A stretch of DNA of 64,000 nt. Origin: Cladorhizidae sp. MBARI D1340-BT2 (Eukaryota > Porifera > Demospongiae > Poecilosclerida > Cladorhizidae). Below the pieces are notes generated by a model. That model was not told the DNA's origin. It ran no database searches and was given only the letters and a program-made list of their open reading frames with translations. A program made the translations under genes and the position numbers. How positions within the stretch are numbered: position 1 is the stretch's first letter; every line of letters begins with the position of its first letter. The stretch spans positions 21,127,308 through 21,191,307 of the forward strand of contig JAQNBH010000010.1 of assembly GCA_028752905.1 (NCBI GenBank), given 5' to 3'. Below are positions 10,700-21,200 of this stretch, piece after piece.

Positions 10700-10889
10700 C
10701 TTTCTTCCTGTCTTATAATATCAAGATTCATTACCATCAGTGTCAAGTGCAACTTGTCCACGGACACCATCAGTGGCTCAAGATGTGGATCTCTCTGTAC
10801 CATTTCTTGTTGCACCTTCTCAATGTTCTCCCTGATTGTGGAAGAATTAATTCGAATGGATACGAAAGCATTCGGCTCTCTCCTTTGAC
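10700..10889 (-). CDS. 2H phosphoesterase (AKAP7/ASCC1-like) gene, exon carrying first HxT motif
   Basis: Internal exon of a host gene read right to left. It is bordered by an acceptor (CAG, AG at 10,891-10,890) and a donor (G|GTGCGT, GT at 10,699-10,698). The open frame is 2 nt, 62 codons and 2 nt. It encodes the N-terminal half of a 2H phosphoesterase fold: a beta-strand start (AFVSIRI), an amphipathic helix (IRENIEKVQQEMVQRDP) and the first catalytic H-x-T motif in KLHLTLMVMNL. Proteins of this family (AKAP7 nuclear-localisation domain, ASCC1, LENG9) have two HxT motifs and act on cyclic-phosphate or 2'-5' linkages, or bind nucleotides. The 3' phase (AG|) joins exactly with the exon at 1,419-1,253 (|G) to give Arg. 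Exons upstream, including the start codon, were not found. AKAP7 versus ASCC1 or LENG9 orthology cannot be decided. Confidence 0.8.
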
Positions 10890-12519
10890 CTGTTAAAACA
10901 ACAAAACCAAAAACCTAACATATAGGCAAATAAATAAATGTGTAAAACAATAATGCTACATTGGGGAGAAGTGATGTGCAGTGCTATATTATTGGAAACA
11001 CTCCATTACCCAAACTTGTACCATAGTGGTCATGTGTAGTTAGCCTGCACACAATACTTGTGATAGCCACCTACTGTAAACTCTATTCTCAAGCCACATG
11101 ATGTACTGCACACAATAGCTGTTACCTTGTCTTTACTGTCTTCGTTATTGCAGTACTTCACTGGCAAGTGCTAGGAAACTATTCATTGTGCCATCTGCAT
11201 TAGCTTCACCGCCAGGGCAACGTATTTAACAAAGCTTTGAGGCAAGAATTTTACTATGATGACCAGTTACCACAATTATCTCTACTTGTCCGTATAGATT
11301 CCTTGATGAGCTTCTGCTGCTTATTTTAAGGGAACTTCTTGCCACTTTCCCAGTCTTCTAATGGCACAAGTAACCACAGCCTATTTAATTCCAAAGCACT
11401 TTCCGACATACCCAACCATTGTACTTCCGGGTTATGAAGGATGACAATAGCAAGCCTGTTGCAAGATTTGTTACCTTCCTTAGCTAATAAAACTTTTCTC
11501 GAATCAGACTGCCATCTCTTGAGGAAGATTAGGAAGGAGCAAGTGTTTCGAGGCAAACTTAGAAGAAGCTAGCAATGGTGCCTCTTGCAACCTTGCATTT
11601 GATCTCAATCATCGAAAATATGTTTGTCTACACAACTGTTTAGACATCATCCATGGAGAAAAGTGTTCTGCCATCAATGACGTTCCCCAACAGCATCAAT
11701 ATATAATATATATATCTTGGCAATTTTCACTATAGGTAGCTATATCTATAAATTAATTATAGTAAATTTGATGTACTTATTCTCTAGCTTACTGGTCATT
11801 TGACCACTGTAACAACCTCATTAAGAAGGTAGCTTCAGTATTATTGAAACACTCACTCCTTGCCATGTAAGTTCAGCATATTGGTTTAGATAATTACACT
11901 TACCATGGTACCATCGGATCGCAGTGAGAGTAAAAAAATTTTTTTTTAATTTAAATACACACCAAAAAAAATAAAAAATTAAATTCACTAGTCCCTAGCA
12001 ACCATATATTATGGGATATGGGATAGCAGTATAAACAATGTGGTTAGGTTTTTAACACAGACCAGGAGTGCAACATAATTATGTGCAAGTCTTTGGGTGG
12101 CAAACCTAAAGGGTGCAGGAATGAAAGCAGAGGCAGGCGTTCTGGCCTGCTGTGGTAAGAGCCTCTCTCGACAGGTGGGGAGACCATGTTGACCAATCCT
12201 GTGCCACGTGGTGGATTTGAGTGAAAGCGTGCCCATTGCAAACCAAAACATGGTGAATTATGCCTAAATAGGGGGAAACTCGTTGAAAGCTAGAATACAA
12301 ATTTATTGTCAAATTTGGGTATAGGGGCAGAAGACTAATTGAACAATACAGTAACTGGGTTCCCCCCCCCCACCCTATTTCCCTCAGGATAGCTGGAGCC
12401 TGGTGCAGTAAGTTGGACGAGGAATGCTGTGAGTCATGGTGGGCCATTTTATGTAAGCAGAACTAGTGATGTTGGACGAACTAAAAGACGGTTTAAGGAG
12501 ACCGAATCAATGCTCATTA
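10890..12519. other. Upstream intron or flank of the 2H gene, no gene supported
   Basis: Missing 5' exons of the 2H phosphoesterase gene should lie here or beyond. A 76-codon minus frame (11,326-11,556) has normal composition but no recognisable domain, and I could not pair it in phase with the exon at 10,889. A poly-T/A stretch (11,930-11,980) and a C run (12,363-12,371) are low-complexity. Confidence 0.35.
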
Positions 12520-12605
12520 GATCCCATGAAATTATAATAACCTTCTCAATAATGAACTTGAAATTACATTCTCTCGAACTTTCGACTAAATGCTCACCTT
12601 TAAAC
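12520..12605 (-). mobile_element. Penelope-like 3' tail fragment
   Basis: Minus-strand copy of the tail family (AATTTCAAGTTCATTATTGA, then AGGTTATTATAATTTCATG), preceded by TCGAAAGTTCGAGAGAATG. Confidence 0.45.
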
Positions 12606-13202
12606 ATGAATAATAAGAAGCTATGAACCAGTATCTAGCTATCCACCACATGCTACCGTTCAGTACATGTTCCTGCACACGTGCCCACCGGATGTAAAAA
12701 AATTGATGAGGCTACAGTGGCCATGGTGGGTCGGAATCCGCCAAAAGTGTGTAACAACTCATCTACCATGGATGGCACTCAAGTGTCTTACCCGCATCCA
12801 TCCATCGGGTCGGAGGGGATTGACTTTATGTTTAGGTTGGCATGGTAGCCTCTGGCACAAGCCTGGGTGAGACCCTCGGTGCAGATCTTTGTGGTACATG
12901 TAGTAGCAAATATTCAAATGAGAGCATTGAAGACTGAATTGAAGAGGGTTAATCGGTACTTAAAGAAGGGAGAAATCATTCTGGACAATCGCAGACTTGC
13001 CAACCCTAGGAACTGTAATTCAGGGACAAGTGACCAGATTTTACAGGATGTACCTATTTTTCAGGGACAAAAACTGTTCACTGAATTCAAGACATTCAAA
13101 GAGACAGTATAGCTATTGCTACTGTGGGATTGGTAATCAACCAGTTATAATCATCATGGGATTGTAAAATATCAGGATAAACAATATTACTCGTGAAAGA
13201 CT
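12606..13202. other. No supported gene
   Basis: Short open frames on the plus strand (for example 12,867-13,112) have no recognised domain. Probably degraded interspersed sequence. Confidence 0.3.
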
Positions 13203-14412
13203 TCAAAAGTGAGCAGAGACAGATTGAAGTGTGTCAATGTGGCTAACACTTCTTTGAAAGGCAATTGAAAATTTGTTTAATGATAAAATGGCACAAAAGC
13301 TTGACTTCAGCATTACATACATGTTGAGCTGCCCGTACAATCTGGGCATTACCTGGGCATTACCCGGGTAATACTGGGTTAAATACCTGCCTGGCAATCA
13401 AAATTCATATGAAGTGCTGGCCAATGCTCTAGTAATTATTTTACACATCTCTCTAAGCTCAGCCAATGAGTTGAAGAATGCTTCAAAACTCTCAACGGTC
13501 TAATCTCATCAAATTCTTCCATGATTTCCAAGAATTCTGTCCATTGCGTGAGCGCTTAAAATGATAGAAGACATCTACAAGAAGGTCATCAATAGATACT
13601 GGTCACTTCTTCAATCCAGCTACGCTACACAAGGCAGCAAGATGGCATAAACATCCAAGACTAAAGACCTGTTGTTGTTTTAGAAGTTGGCTCAAAACAG
13701 AATTGTGAGCACCAAGCATGACATTAGCTGTGTCAGAGGCAAAGCCAATAACATCAAACCATGGAATGCTGTGAATCAAGTTCAGTTCCATGGCATCCAA
13801 CAATGCTAGTGCTGTAGCAACATTGCATACACGCATTGCTAAAAGTCACCAATTTTCACAATTGCTTATCCCAATAACTTAAATATAATTACAAAATTCT
13901 ATTTGTCCCACTAGTCATTCTCTCCATAACACAAATAGAGAAGGGCATTCTCGAATTACTTTTGAATTATTTGAACCATGCTTGACGATGGCTGTGGTTG
14001 TTGTTCTTCCTGAAGCATAACCTAAACCAATCTTACTGTCTGGGAACATAACTTTACAAAGTTTTGTGAAGTGATCATCGGTCAGAAAAGCAATATTATG
14101 CCCAGCTATAAATGTCGTAAAATATAGCCAGTTCTGCCTTGTTACTTGATTCTCGAATGTGCTTGAAGACTAACCTTCCATAGTTTTCTCAAAGTCCTTA
14201 TATTCTTTGCTTTCATTTGCTTTCAATGTGTCTTTGCTTTCAATGTGACATTTAACGTCATTAAACCTTCCACTACATGCACACAAACAAAACTTGCGGT
14301 GGACAAAATTAGGGCTCATGATATTATAACCTTTCCACTCTGGTTGCCATCCACTTGCTCTTTTGTGCCTCTTGGACTTAGGAGGAGAAGTAGGACCTAC
14401 CCTTGATGCCAT
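13203..14412 (-). pseudogene. hAT-type transposase remnant
   Basis: Minus-strand pieces run in family order. The N-terminus (14,412-14,170) has RASGWQPEW, then a Cys-rich BED-like segment (CLCACSGRFNDVKCH). A mid-region (13,836-13,603) has GFASDTANVMLGAHNSVLSQ and FSLGCLCHLAALC. The frame continues past a stop with PVSIDDLLVDVFYHFKRS and STHWLSLERCVK. The end piece (13,397-13,203) has SLNKFSIAFQRSVSHIDTL. These motifs are typical of the hAT/ZBED transposase-derived family widespread in marine invertebrates. Stops and frame changes and the lack of the C-terminal dimerisation region make it inactive. No terminal repeats were identified. Confidence 0.75.
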
Positions 14413-14599
14413 AGCTGTTCCAGAGCACTACAGCAGTTTCAAGAAATGAACAGTTGTTTACAGCAGGCAGTGATAGGTAAGGTATGGCCTATGCCCATTT
14501 CGTAAGGTACCCAGTTCGTGGTAGTGCACCAATGGTCAGTTACTATTGTTCTTCAACCTCAGGGTACAACTTCAGAGCAACCCACTAACACTGCCAGAT

Positions 14600-14995
14600 T
14601 TAATAAATAATTGTGGTTACCATTTTATAGCTTCGTAGATTCTGTAAACTTCATGGTATGGAATTGATATATAGCTCATAGCTCAAAAGATAAGTCTCCC
14701 TGTGTGCTCTCTTTTGATACTAAAATATTTTTCATAGGTATAACTATTTTCATAGGTATAACTAAAGCCAAGTTACTGGACCTAAAGTGGAGGGAACTTC
14801 AAAACCTGAATGCCTGATTTTGCCGCATAAATATATCCAGATTGCAAAGTGCTAACGATTTGAAATTAGCACCAGTGGGCCCTACTCTACACAATGAGTG
14901 TTTTCATTAGGCGCAAGTACGCGGTCAAGCGCGCGGGTGGAAAATGAGTTTTATTTATTTATTTTATTAATTCCCCCCCCCCCCCCCCCCAAGCC
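14600..14995. mobile_element. Single arm of the foldback element family
   Basis: Closely matches the arm of the element at 4,888-5,530 (CTTCATGGTATGG, CTCTCTTTTGATACTAAAAT, CTAAAGTGGAGGGAAC, GCGCGGGTGGAAAATGAG) and ends in (TTTA)n plus poly-C. The second arm is missing, so this is a truncated copy. A short internal duplication (TTTCATAGGTATAACTA twice) sits near 14,730-14,765. Confidence 0.8.
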
Positions 14996-15096
14996 AATTA
15001 CAATCAACATTACGTTATAGAGTTCAATGGATTTCACTGACGTAGTGATATTCGACCGTCGATTGGTGATGTTTCATGAATGGGGTGGCCTGAGTA

Positions 15097-15474
15097 ACTA
15101 AGAGTCTGAAATCGAAACTATAAAGGTCTGAAATCGAAACTATTCCTAATATCGTAAGATTTGATGTCGGCCGACAATAACTACAAAGGTCTGAAATCGA
15201 AACTATAAAGGTTCTAGTTTTAATAGAGGCCAATAACTAAGGGTCTGAAATCGAAACTATTCCTAATATCGTAAGATTTGATGTCGGCCGACAATAACTA
15301 CTAAGGTCTGAAATCGAAACTATAAAGGTTCTAATTTTAATAGAAGCCAATAACTAAGGTCTGAAATTGAAACTATAAAGGTCTGAAATCGAAACTATTC
15401 CTAATATCGTAAGATTTGATGTCGGCCGACAATAACTACAAAGGTCTGAAATCGAAACTATGAAGGTTCTAATT
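15097..15474. repeat. Tandem array, about 118-bp units, three copies
   Basis: The unit contains GGTCTGAAATCGAAACTATT, CCTAATATCGTAAGATTTGA, TGTCGGCCGACAATAACTAC and a second GGTCTGAAATCGAAACTATA. Copies start near 15,105, 15,235 and 15,350. The core GGTCTGAAATCGAAAC recurs about eight times. The array ends exactly where the truncated family-B LTR begins. Confidence 0.85.
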
Positions 15475-15813
15475 GCCGAAATGAGCTTTCCTGCTTTCTC
15501 CCACTCACGAAGAGTATAATTAAGAACTGTAGTAGGTTTAATCAATTAAATACAATATAAATGGTGCTAAATAATCATATACTAGTCTCAAAGCAATATG
15601 TATGTCTCAAAACTAAACTAGCTCAGTTTACGCTATATGTCTAAAACTCGCACTCGCTCAAAACTCCACTGTTCCGTTTGTTAGTTACTCTTTACCCCTG
15701 CATGGGCACCTACTTGTTCAACCAATCAGTACTCCTATATTCGACTATGAAGGTTTCCTGGTCGTTCACGAAGTAATAATCTTTGTCATACATATAGGAG
15801 TCAATGTCTGACA
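15475..15813 (-). repeat. Family-B 3' LTR, truncated
   Basis: Matches the right LTR and the B2 left LTR (41,807-42,223) from GCCGAAATGAGC to the terminal TGTCTGACA. The outer 75 bp or so (TGTCAGGC...) is missing and is replaced by the 118-bp tandem array. Confidence 0.85.
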
Positions 15814-16260
15814 TCTCCCCTTCCTTAACTCGAGAACCATGTTCTCGAAAAAGTCCATCAGCATTTCTGTTGGCTATCCCTGCTTTGTGTTTTACTGTAA
15901 AATTGTAGGGTTTTAAAGCCAAAGCCCATCGTCCCAAACATCCATGACTATCTTTTATACCAGTGAGTTTGGTAAGAGGGTCGAGATCTTTTCGATTAGA
16001 AACTTCGTTCCATCTAAGTACACTTGAAAGTTACGAATTCCTGAAACTATAGCTAGAGCTTCATGCTCGATAGTAGAATATCTTTGCTCCCTTGGTAATG
16101 ACTTCCTTGAACCAAAAGCGATGGGATGTTCATTTCTTTGTTCATTAGAACATAGCCAATGCCTGTTGCAGAGGCATCTGTCTGCAGAATAAACTGTTCA
16201 TTCCAATTTGGAGTGGTCAACACGGGTATTTTGTCAAAGCATCTTTCAATATTTTGAATG
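15710..16260 (-). pseudogene. Family-B RNase H (B1)
   Basis: Minus-strand remnants of the gypsy RNase H. They include the TDASATGIGYV-type start near 16,170-16,200, the STIEHEALAI helix near 16,050-16,080, and the final WALALKPYNFTVKHKAGIAN...NADGL segment (15,937 to about 15,850). The reading frame runs on into the 3' LTR and stops at 15,710, so the polyprotein tail was LTR-encoded. Frames are broken, including a deletion near 15,985-15,995 relative to B2. Confidence 0.75.
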
Positions 16261-16428
16261 ACTGATCACATACTATTGTCCATTTTACTTTGTTTGGCAT
16301 TTTCTTTCTTGTAAGTTCAGTGAGGGGAGTGGCTATGGTTGCAAAATCAGGAATGAAATGACGGTATTATTACCCGCATAGTCCCAAAAAGGATCGCACT
16401 ATTTCTTGGTCTGTGGCTTCCGGAAAGA

Positions 16429-17104
16429 TTACACTGCTTGAATCTTGCATTCCATTGGTTTCACCCTTCCTTCTACAACAATGTGTCCCAGATACACACA
16501 CTCATTGACAGCAAAATTACATTTTCCCCCTTTAATGCATAACCATGCCTCTCTGATCTTGGTAAAGACTTGTCTCAAATGTTTCATATGATCGTCCCAG
16601 GACAAACTATGTATAAGGATGTCGTCTAAATAGGCAGTTGCGAAAGTGTATAAACCTTCAAGCACTTGGTCCATTAACCTCTGGAAATTGTTGGGGCTGA
16701 CACAATGCTAATGGGCATGGTAATAAATTGATACTTGCCCCATGGAGTGACAAAAGCTGTTTTTTCTTTACTAGACTCTTCCATAGGTACCTGGTAGTAT
16801 CCCTTAGTTAAATCTAATGTGGTTATATGCCTTGCCCGTCAATCAGATCGTCAATATGTATTAGCGGGTAAGGATCTCCATGATTGACAGCATAGAGTTT
16901 CCGGTAATCTACGCACATCCTCATCGATCCTTCCTTCTTTGGTTCCAGCACTATAGGAGCAGCCCATGGACTACGTGACGGTTCAATGATTCCTTGATCC
17001 AACAAGTTCTTGATTACTTCTCTCAAAAACCTGCGACTTATGTGCGAGTCATTATGGAGGCAGTCGGATGGGTACAGCATCTCCAGTAACAATACAATGC
17101 ACAA
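16429..17104 (-). pseudogene. Family-B reverse transcriptase (B1)
   Basis: The two open pieces are 17,104-16,823 ([43 protein letters not shown]) and 16,674-16,429 (TAYLDDILIHSLSWDDHMKH, with the catalytic YLDD box). The block between them, corresponding to TLDLTKGY...TMPFG, is present but frame-shifted. Catalytic Asp residues of the box survive, but the domain cannot be translated in one piece. Confidence 0.85.
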
Positions 17105-17152
17105 AACTCGTCCTCCAAGGAATATCCTGGATTACATCCTGATACTGCTTCT

Positions 17153-18460
17153 TTAACTGTGTGAGTTGTTGATGTTCCAATGAGAGGTGGGTTCCACTTT
17201 TGAATCTTCCATGAAGGGATCGTCTATTTCGTCATCCAATGCGAGAAGCACAACTGGAGTAGGTGACTTCCATGACTTCATACCATTGATGTGGAAAACA
17301 TGGAACCTCTTCCTTGTAGTTCCTAAATCTACTTTATAGGTGACTAGAGTAATCTTTTCTGTGACAATGTAGGGTCCCTGCCACTCGCTACTCAATTTGT
17401 CTGCTTTCCTGAGTCTGAATACGATAACAAAATCTCCAACTTCGAATTTTCGATGAGTTGCTTTCCTGTCGTGGTAATATTTGTGACTCTCTTTTCCCTT
17501 TGTCTTTTGCTATTTGCTGTACTAGTTGGATGTTCTCCTTTAGGGTTGTGATGTACTCTACCATATTCATATCATTTGTCTCCTCTTTATTCTTCCAGAA
17601 TTTGACAAGTTTGTCCAAAGGTAAGCTCATCTCTCTTCCAAAGAGCAGGTGGAATGGAGGGCATCCTGTTGTGCTGTACACAGTCCCCCTGCATGCCTAT
17701 AAGATGGCATTTGTCCCATTCTTTTCCATGAGTAGAGGTAAGTTTCTTCAGAAGCCTCTTCATTGTCGAGTTAAACCTCTCCACCATACCATCCATTTGG
17801 GGGTGGTATGAGGAGGTCACCTGATCTGATGGATCCCTGTCATCTCATAAAACTGTTTAACGGTCTTTGACACAAAGTTAGTGCCATTGTCAGTTAATAT
17901 CTCTTGAGGTACCCCAAGTCTAGAGGTCAATTCAATTAAACAGTTAACCACTGTTTCTGCTGTCATATTACGTAGAGGAAAAGCCTCTGGCCACTTGGTC
18001 ATATAATCCATTATAACAAGGACATATTTATTCCTGGCAGTTGTTCTTTTAAGAGGCCCAAATATGTCCATGGCAATGCATTGAAAGGGTGCTTCCATTA
18101 CAGGTAGGGGATGCAATGGGGCTCTACCTGCTACTGCTGGTACAGCTCTCTGACACACAGGGCATGTATTCCTACATCTTTAGCAATACCTGGCCAATCC
18201 ATCCTGGTCCTGATAGCTTCAAGAGTTCTGGCCTGGCCAAAATGTCCTGCCACGGGAGAGTTGTGGGCAATTTGTAGAATTCGAGTACGGGCAACCTTGG
18301 GAACGATAATGATTTCTGGTGATAGGGCTGTCTCATCAGTAATTCATTCTCCCAAAAGAAAAGACTGCTTTCCTCTTTAGCTTTTTCTCCGATTTTATTT
18401 AGGGTAGGATCTTGTTTTTGTAGTACTCTTAGTTTCTCCGGAGATACTGTCTCCAAAATT
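17153..18460 (-). pseudogene. Family-B integrase (B1)
   Basis: Minus-strand pieces in order. 18,456-18,172 is the linker, with the zinc-binding HHCC region frame-shifted after YHQ by a 10-nt deletion shared with B2. 18,158-17,817 is the catalytic core: AMDIFGPLKR with the first Asp and EILTDNGTNF with the second. 17,820-17,587 is VERFNSTMKRLL with the catalytic Glu. 17,681-17,153 is the C-terminal part with the SEWQGPYIV module. It lies upstream of RT, unlike canonical Ty3/gypsy elements. Confidence 0.85.
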
Positions 18461-18504
18461 GATTCATCTTCTTCTGAGTTCTGGTCTAGGGTTGTAGTAA
18501 TACT

Positions 18505-19110
18505 TTACATGTCAACATTTTCTTCTAGCTCATCTTCTAGTTCCACTGGTTGGATCACTGGGTTGTCATCCTCTTGTTGCTGTTCCTCTTTCTGCCTGAG
18601 TTGGCTTTGTTTTTCTGCTTGTGCTCTGGTTGTGATCATCACCACTTCCTCACGTGCCAGTGTTGTCTGCTCTCTTTCTTCCTGAACTAGGGTTGACTCT
18701 GCTTCAGTGTCCAGCTCCTCTTTCAGAAACCTCTGAAAATGAGGAACATCTCGTCCCATTAACATGTCGATTCCGATGTGGGGAGATACCCCTACCGCTA
18801 ACTCAATGCACTTTTCCTCCACTCGCAGCTGGATCTTGGCTGCTGGAAACCATGTCTTCTTAGAGCTGGCAGTAGTATAGGTATCTTCCAATCAAGGAAA
18901 TCCGATTTTCCAATGCATCTGGGGTGGACAATTGATTTTAAGCAGCCTGTATCTAGAAAGGCAAGAATGGATCTATCGTTGACCTTCACCCTATGGGTCC
19001 ATTTAGGCAAAGTCTTACTTCCATCAGGGGTTCTTGTGAGGTGAACCTTTTCAAGTTTCACTCTACAATCACTTCTTAGTTGGCCCTTCATGCCGCAACG
19101 AAAACACTCG
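18505..19110 (-). pseudogene. Family-B zinc knuckle and protease (B1)
   Basis: On the minus strand a gag knuckle reads C-F-R-C-G-M-K-G-Q-L-R-S-D-C at about 19,110-19,065. The usual His of C-x2-C-x4-H-x4-C is Gln. Then comes an aspartic protease with the ILAFLDTGCLKSIVHPRC motif (catalytic DTG) around 18,960 and the DMLMGRDVPHF segment. A one-base deletion near 18,880 (IPILLPA instead of IPYTTASSKK) breaks the frame. A glutamine/glutamate-rich linker follows. Confidence 0.8.
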
Positions 19111-19177
19111 ACCTGGCTTAAATCTCGGGGAGGGAGTCTGCTAGAATCTCCACTTGTTGGTGGGGATCGGTTTACTT

Positions 19178-19913
19178 CTAGTCGTCTTGAATTTGGTACT
19201 CGTAAGCGAGTAGCTCTGAGCTCTCTCTTGGTCTCAATTTGTTTGTTCTATCAGATTGTCTGGGTACATCTGGTTCTCCCCTTTGATTTCCTAGATGCCT
19301 CACAATTGCCTCACTCAGCTCCTCGTAGGTGCTAGAATCTAAATTTCTCATTTGTATCTCCAGCCACCGCGGTAGTTTTTCCAGGGTTACTTCCATCAGC
19401 TTCAAAGTCTCAGCCCCTTTTTCGGATGAATTGATCCACTGATGGAAATTTTGTTGATCCCCCCTTAACCAGGCATCAGGGTTGCTTCCATCAAAAGTCT
19501 TCTCTTTCTGTACGTTTCTGTAGTAGCTTGGTACGTTGCTAGTAGAGTGCTTTTAATGATCTGATAGTCATACTGTTCTGTTGAGCTTAGGGTTGATATA
19601 GCCGTCATCCCTGCTCCGGATAGTGAGCTTCAGAGGAATACAGGCCATTGTTCTTCTGGCCCCCATCGTCCTGCCTGAGCCGTGACTTCAAATGTTTGCA
19701 GAAAAGCACCCATGTCATCCACGCCCTCCTGAAATTTCTGCAGAGTTTTAGTTTAGGAGTGGGTGGAGGTGGTTCCACCACTGGTGGTCTGTGGAACTCG
19801 ACCAGATGTTGAAACAACCTCTCTTGTTGCTGGGCTGCTTGTCGTCTATCCTCCCCATGCCTCTGTTCCTCCCTCTCTGTTCTCCATTGATTTATTTGGA
19901 GCCATTGAGCCAT
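19178..19913 (-). pseudogene. Family-B gag (B1)
   Basis: Gag fragments: Gln/Glu-rich N-terminal coiled-coil region (EEQRHGEDRRQAAQQQERLF), proline spacer (PPPPTPKL) and capsid-like segment with TLEKLPRWLEIQMRNL and YEELSEAIVRHLGN. The last two match the family-A gag (LTMQKLPRLLEVRMRQ, YEELTAAAIRHLNI). The frames are interrupted near 19,740 and between 19,405 and 19,605. Confidence 0.8.
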
Positions 19914-20198
19914 AAACTGATCTAAGGGTTCGTTTGTGCAGAGATAGACTCTAGAGGGGGAAGAGCCTCTGGATTGGTGTTCCGAAGACGACGAGATTCT
20001 CTATGTCGTCATTCTTCTGACATGACAACCTCAACACACTAAAAATAATATTTTTTCAAATTTACCAAAACAAAACCAAAATGAAAACAATATTAGCCTA
20101 GTTGACGATGGGTTTGGTTTCACAAACTCTCTAGGCCTAGCCTGAGTTGTTTCCCCTGTACTATTGCAGACTAGCTAAACTGTTGTTCGTTCTCTGAA

Positions 20199-20215
20199 TC
20201 CCACCGCTGCCACCA
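20199..20215 (-). promoter_or_regulatory. Primer binding site, tRNA-Leu type (B1)
   Basis: The plus strand reads TCCCACCGCTGCCACCA, identical to the 3' end of metazoan leucine tRNAs including CCA. It lies 1 nt from the 5' LTR. The minus strand is thus complementary to the tRNA primer. The same 17 nt are at 35,581 (family A) and 46,589 (B2). Confidence 0.85.
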
Positions 20216-20216
20216 C

Positions 20217-20644
20217 TGTCAGGCAAATACTTCTACTATCTCTAAATAGTCTAGTATCCTGCGATGCCTAAACAACAAAACTCTCTAGCTGAAATCATGT
20301 TGTCTCCCACTCACGAAGAGTATAATTAAGAACTGTAGTAGGTTTAAATACTTTATCAATTTATTAACATAAATAAATAGTGCTAAATAATCATATACTA
20401 GTCTCAAACCAATATCTATGTCTCAAAAAACTAAACTAGCTCAGTTTACGCTATATGTCTAAAACTCGCTATCTCTGTCACTCGCTCAAAACTCCACTGT
20501 TCCATTTCTCATAGTTACTCTTTACCCCTGCATGGGAACTGACTTGTTCAACCAATCAGTACTACCATATTTGACTCTGAAGGCTTCGTGGTCGTTTCAT
20601 GGAGTAATAATTTTTGTCATACATATAGGAGTCAATGTCTGACA
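20217..20644 (-). repeat. Family-B 5' LTR (B1)
   Basis: TGTCAGGC...GTCTGACA, 428 bp, with TG...CA ends. It lies directly to the right of the primer binding site. The flank (ATGCACTCATGCGACT) is shared with B2 because of the segmental duplication, so no independent target duplication can be read. Confidence 0.88.
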
Positions 20645-20659
20645 ATGCACTCATGCGAC

Positions 20660-21200
20660 TAATGCATTGTGTACCTCATGCCTTGCAGCTGTAGGAAGAA
20701 CTACATGGGGCGAGGGGCAACAGACTGGAGATCAGGATGAAAGAACATCGAGATGCCTGTGCTAAAGAGGGGCCACTCTCAAGGGCCTGATTTATTTTCT
20801 ATTCAGTTCAACCATATCCTTTCTTTTTCTTTATAATATATTTACTTTAATTATTTATATATTTATTATACTTATATTTTTAAAGTGATATTTATAAAAT
20901 TTTATCCCCTATATTAATATATATTTCTTTATTTCTTTATTTAATTTCTGTATTATTATTGCATTTTTTTACTCATCCGGTTCATATGTGTGCCTGGGTG
21001 TGGTTTGTACCACAAGGTGGATAGCTAGCCACCGGTATATACATAGCAGGCTCACACAAATCTTACCATCTCATTATTCCTGATGAAAGCTAGTGCATCT
21101 AGTCAAGATCTCGAGAGATTAAATTTGAAGTTGATAACTGAAAATGTCATTGAAATTTCGTTATGTCAACTGAGTGTTCATTGAGAATAATTTTTCATTT
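20660..21200 (+). mobile_element. Penelope-like element fragment with GIY-YIG-like piece
   Basis: At 20,690-20,810 the plus strand encodes CRKNYMGRG and then, after a frame slip, RLEIRMKEHRDACAKE. This pattern (Y-x-G ... LE.R.KEH..AC) is that of GIY-YIG endonucleases found at the C-terminus of Penelope-like retroelements. AT-rich DNA follows. At 21,075-21,185 comes the tail SSQDLERLNLKLITENVIEI and the motif TATGTCAACTGAGTGTTCAT, repeated elsewhere in the window. Severely truncated, no RT seen. Confidence 0.5.

Larger units (their letters stand above)
15475..20644 (-). mobile_element. Family-B Ty3/gypsy element, copy B1 (decayed)
   Basis: Minus-strand LTR element. The 5' LTR (20,217-20,644) and tRNA-Leu-type primer site are on the right. 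Gag, zinc knuckle/protease, integrase, reverse transcriptase and RNase H follow leftward, with a truncated 3' LTR (15,475-15,813) at the end. Integrase precedes RT, the Gmr1-type order also found in family A. Frames are broken repeatedly. The two LTRs have diverged clearly, so the insertion is old. A polypurine tract (minus strand AAGGAAGGGGAGA) abuts the 3' LTR at 15,814. Confidence 0.88.

Noticed and set aside
11326..11556. 76-codon minus frame upstream of the 2H exon, tested as a 5' exon
   Set aside because: No phase-compatible splice pair to 10,889 and no similarity to 2H or KH domains.
21075..21120. CTGATGA...GAGA resembling a hammerhead ribozyme core
   Set aside because: The required stem II and GAAA/UH core cannot be drawn. 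The segment reads better as coding tail of a Penelope-like element.
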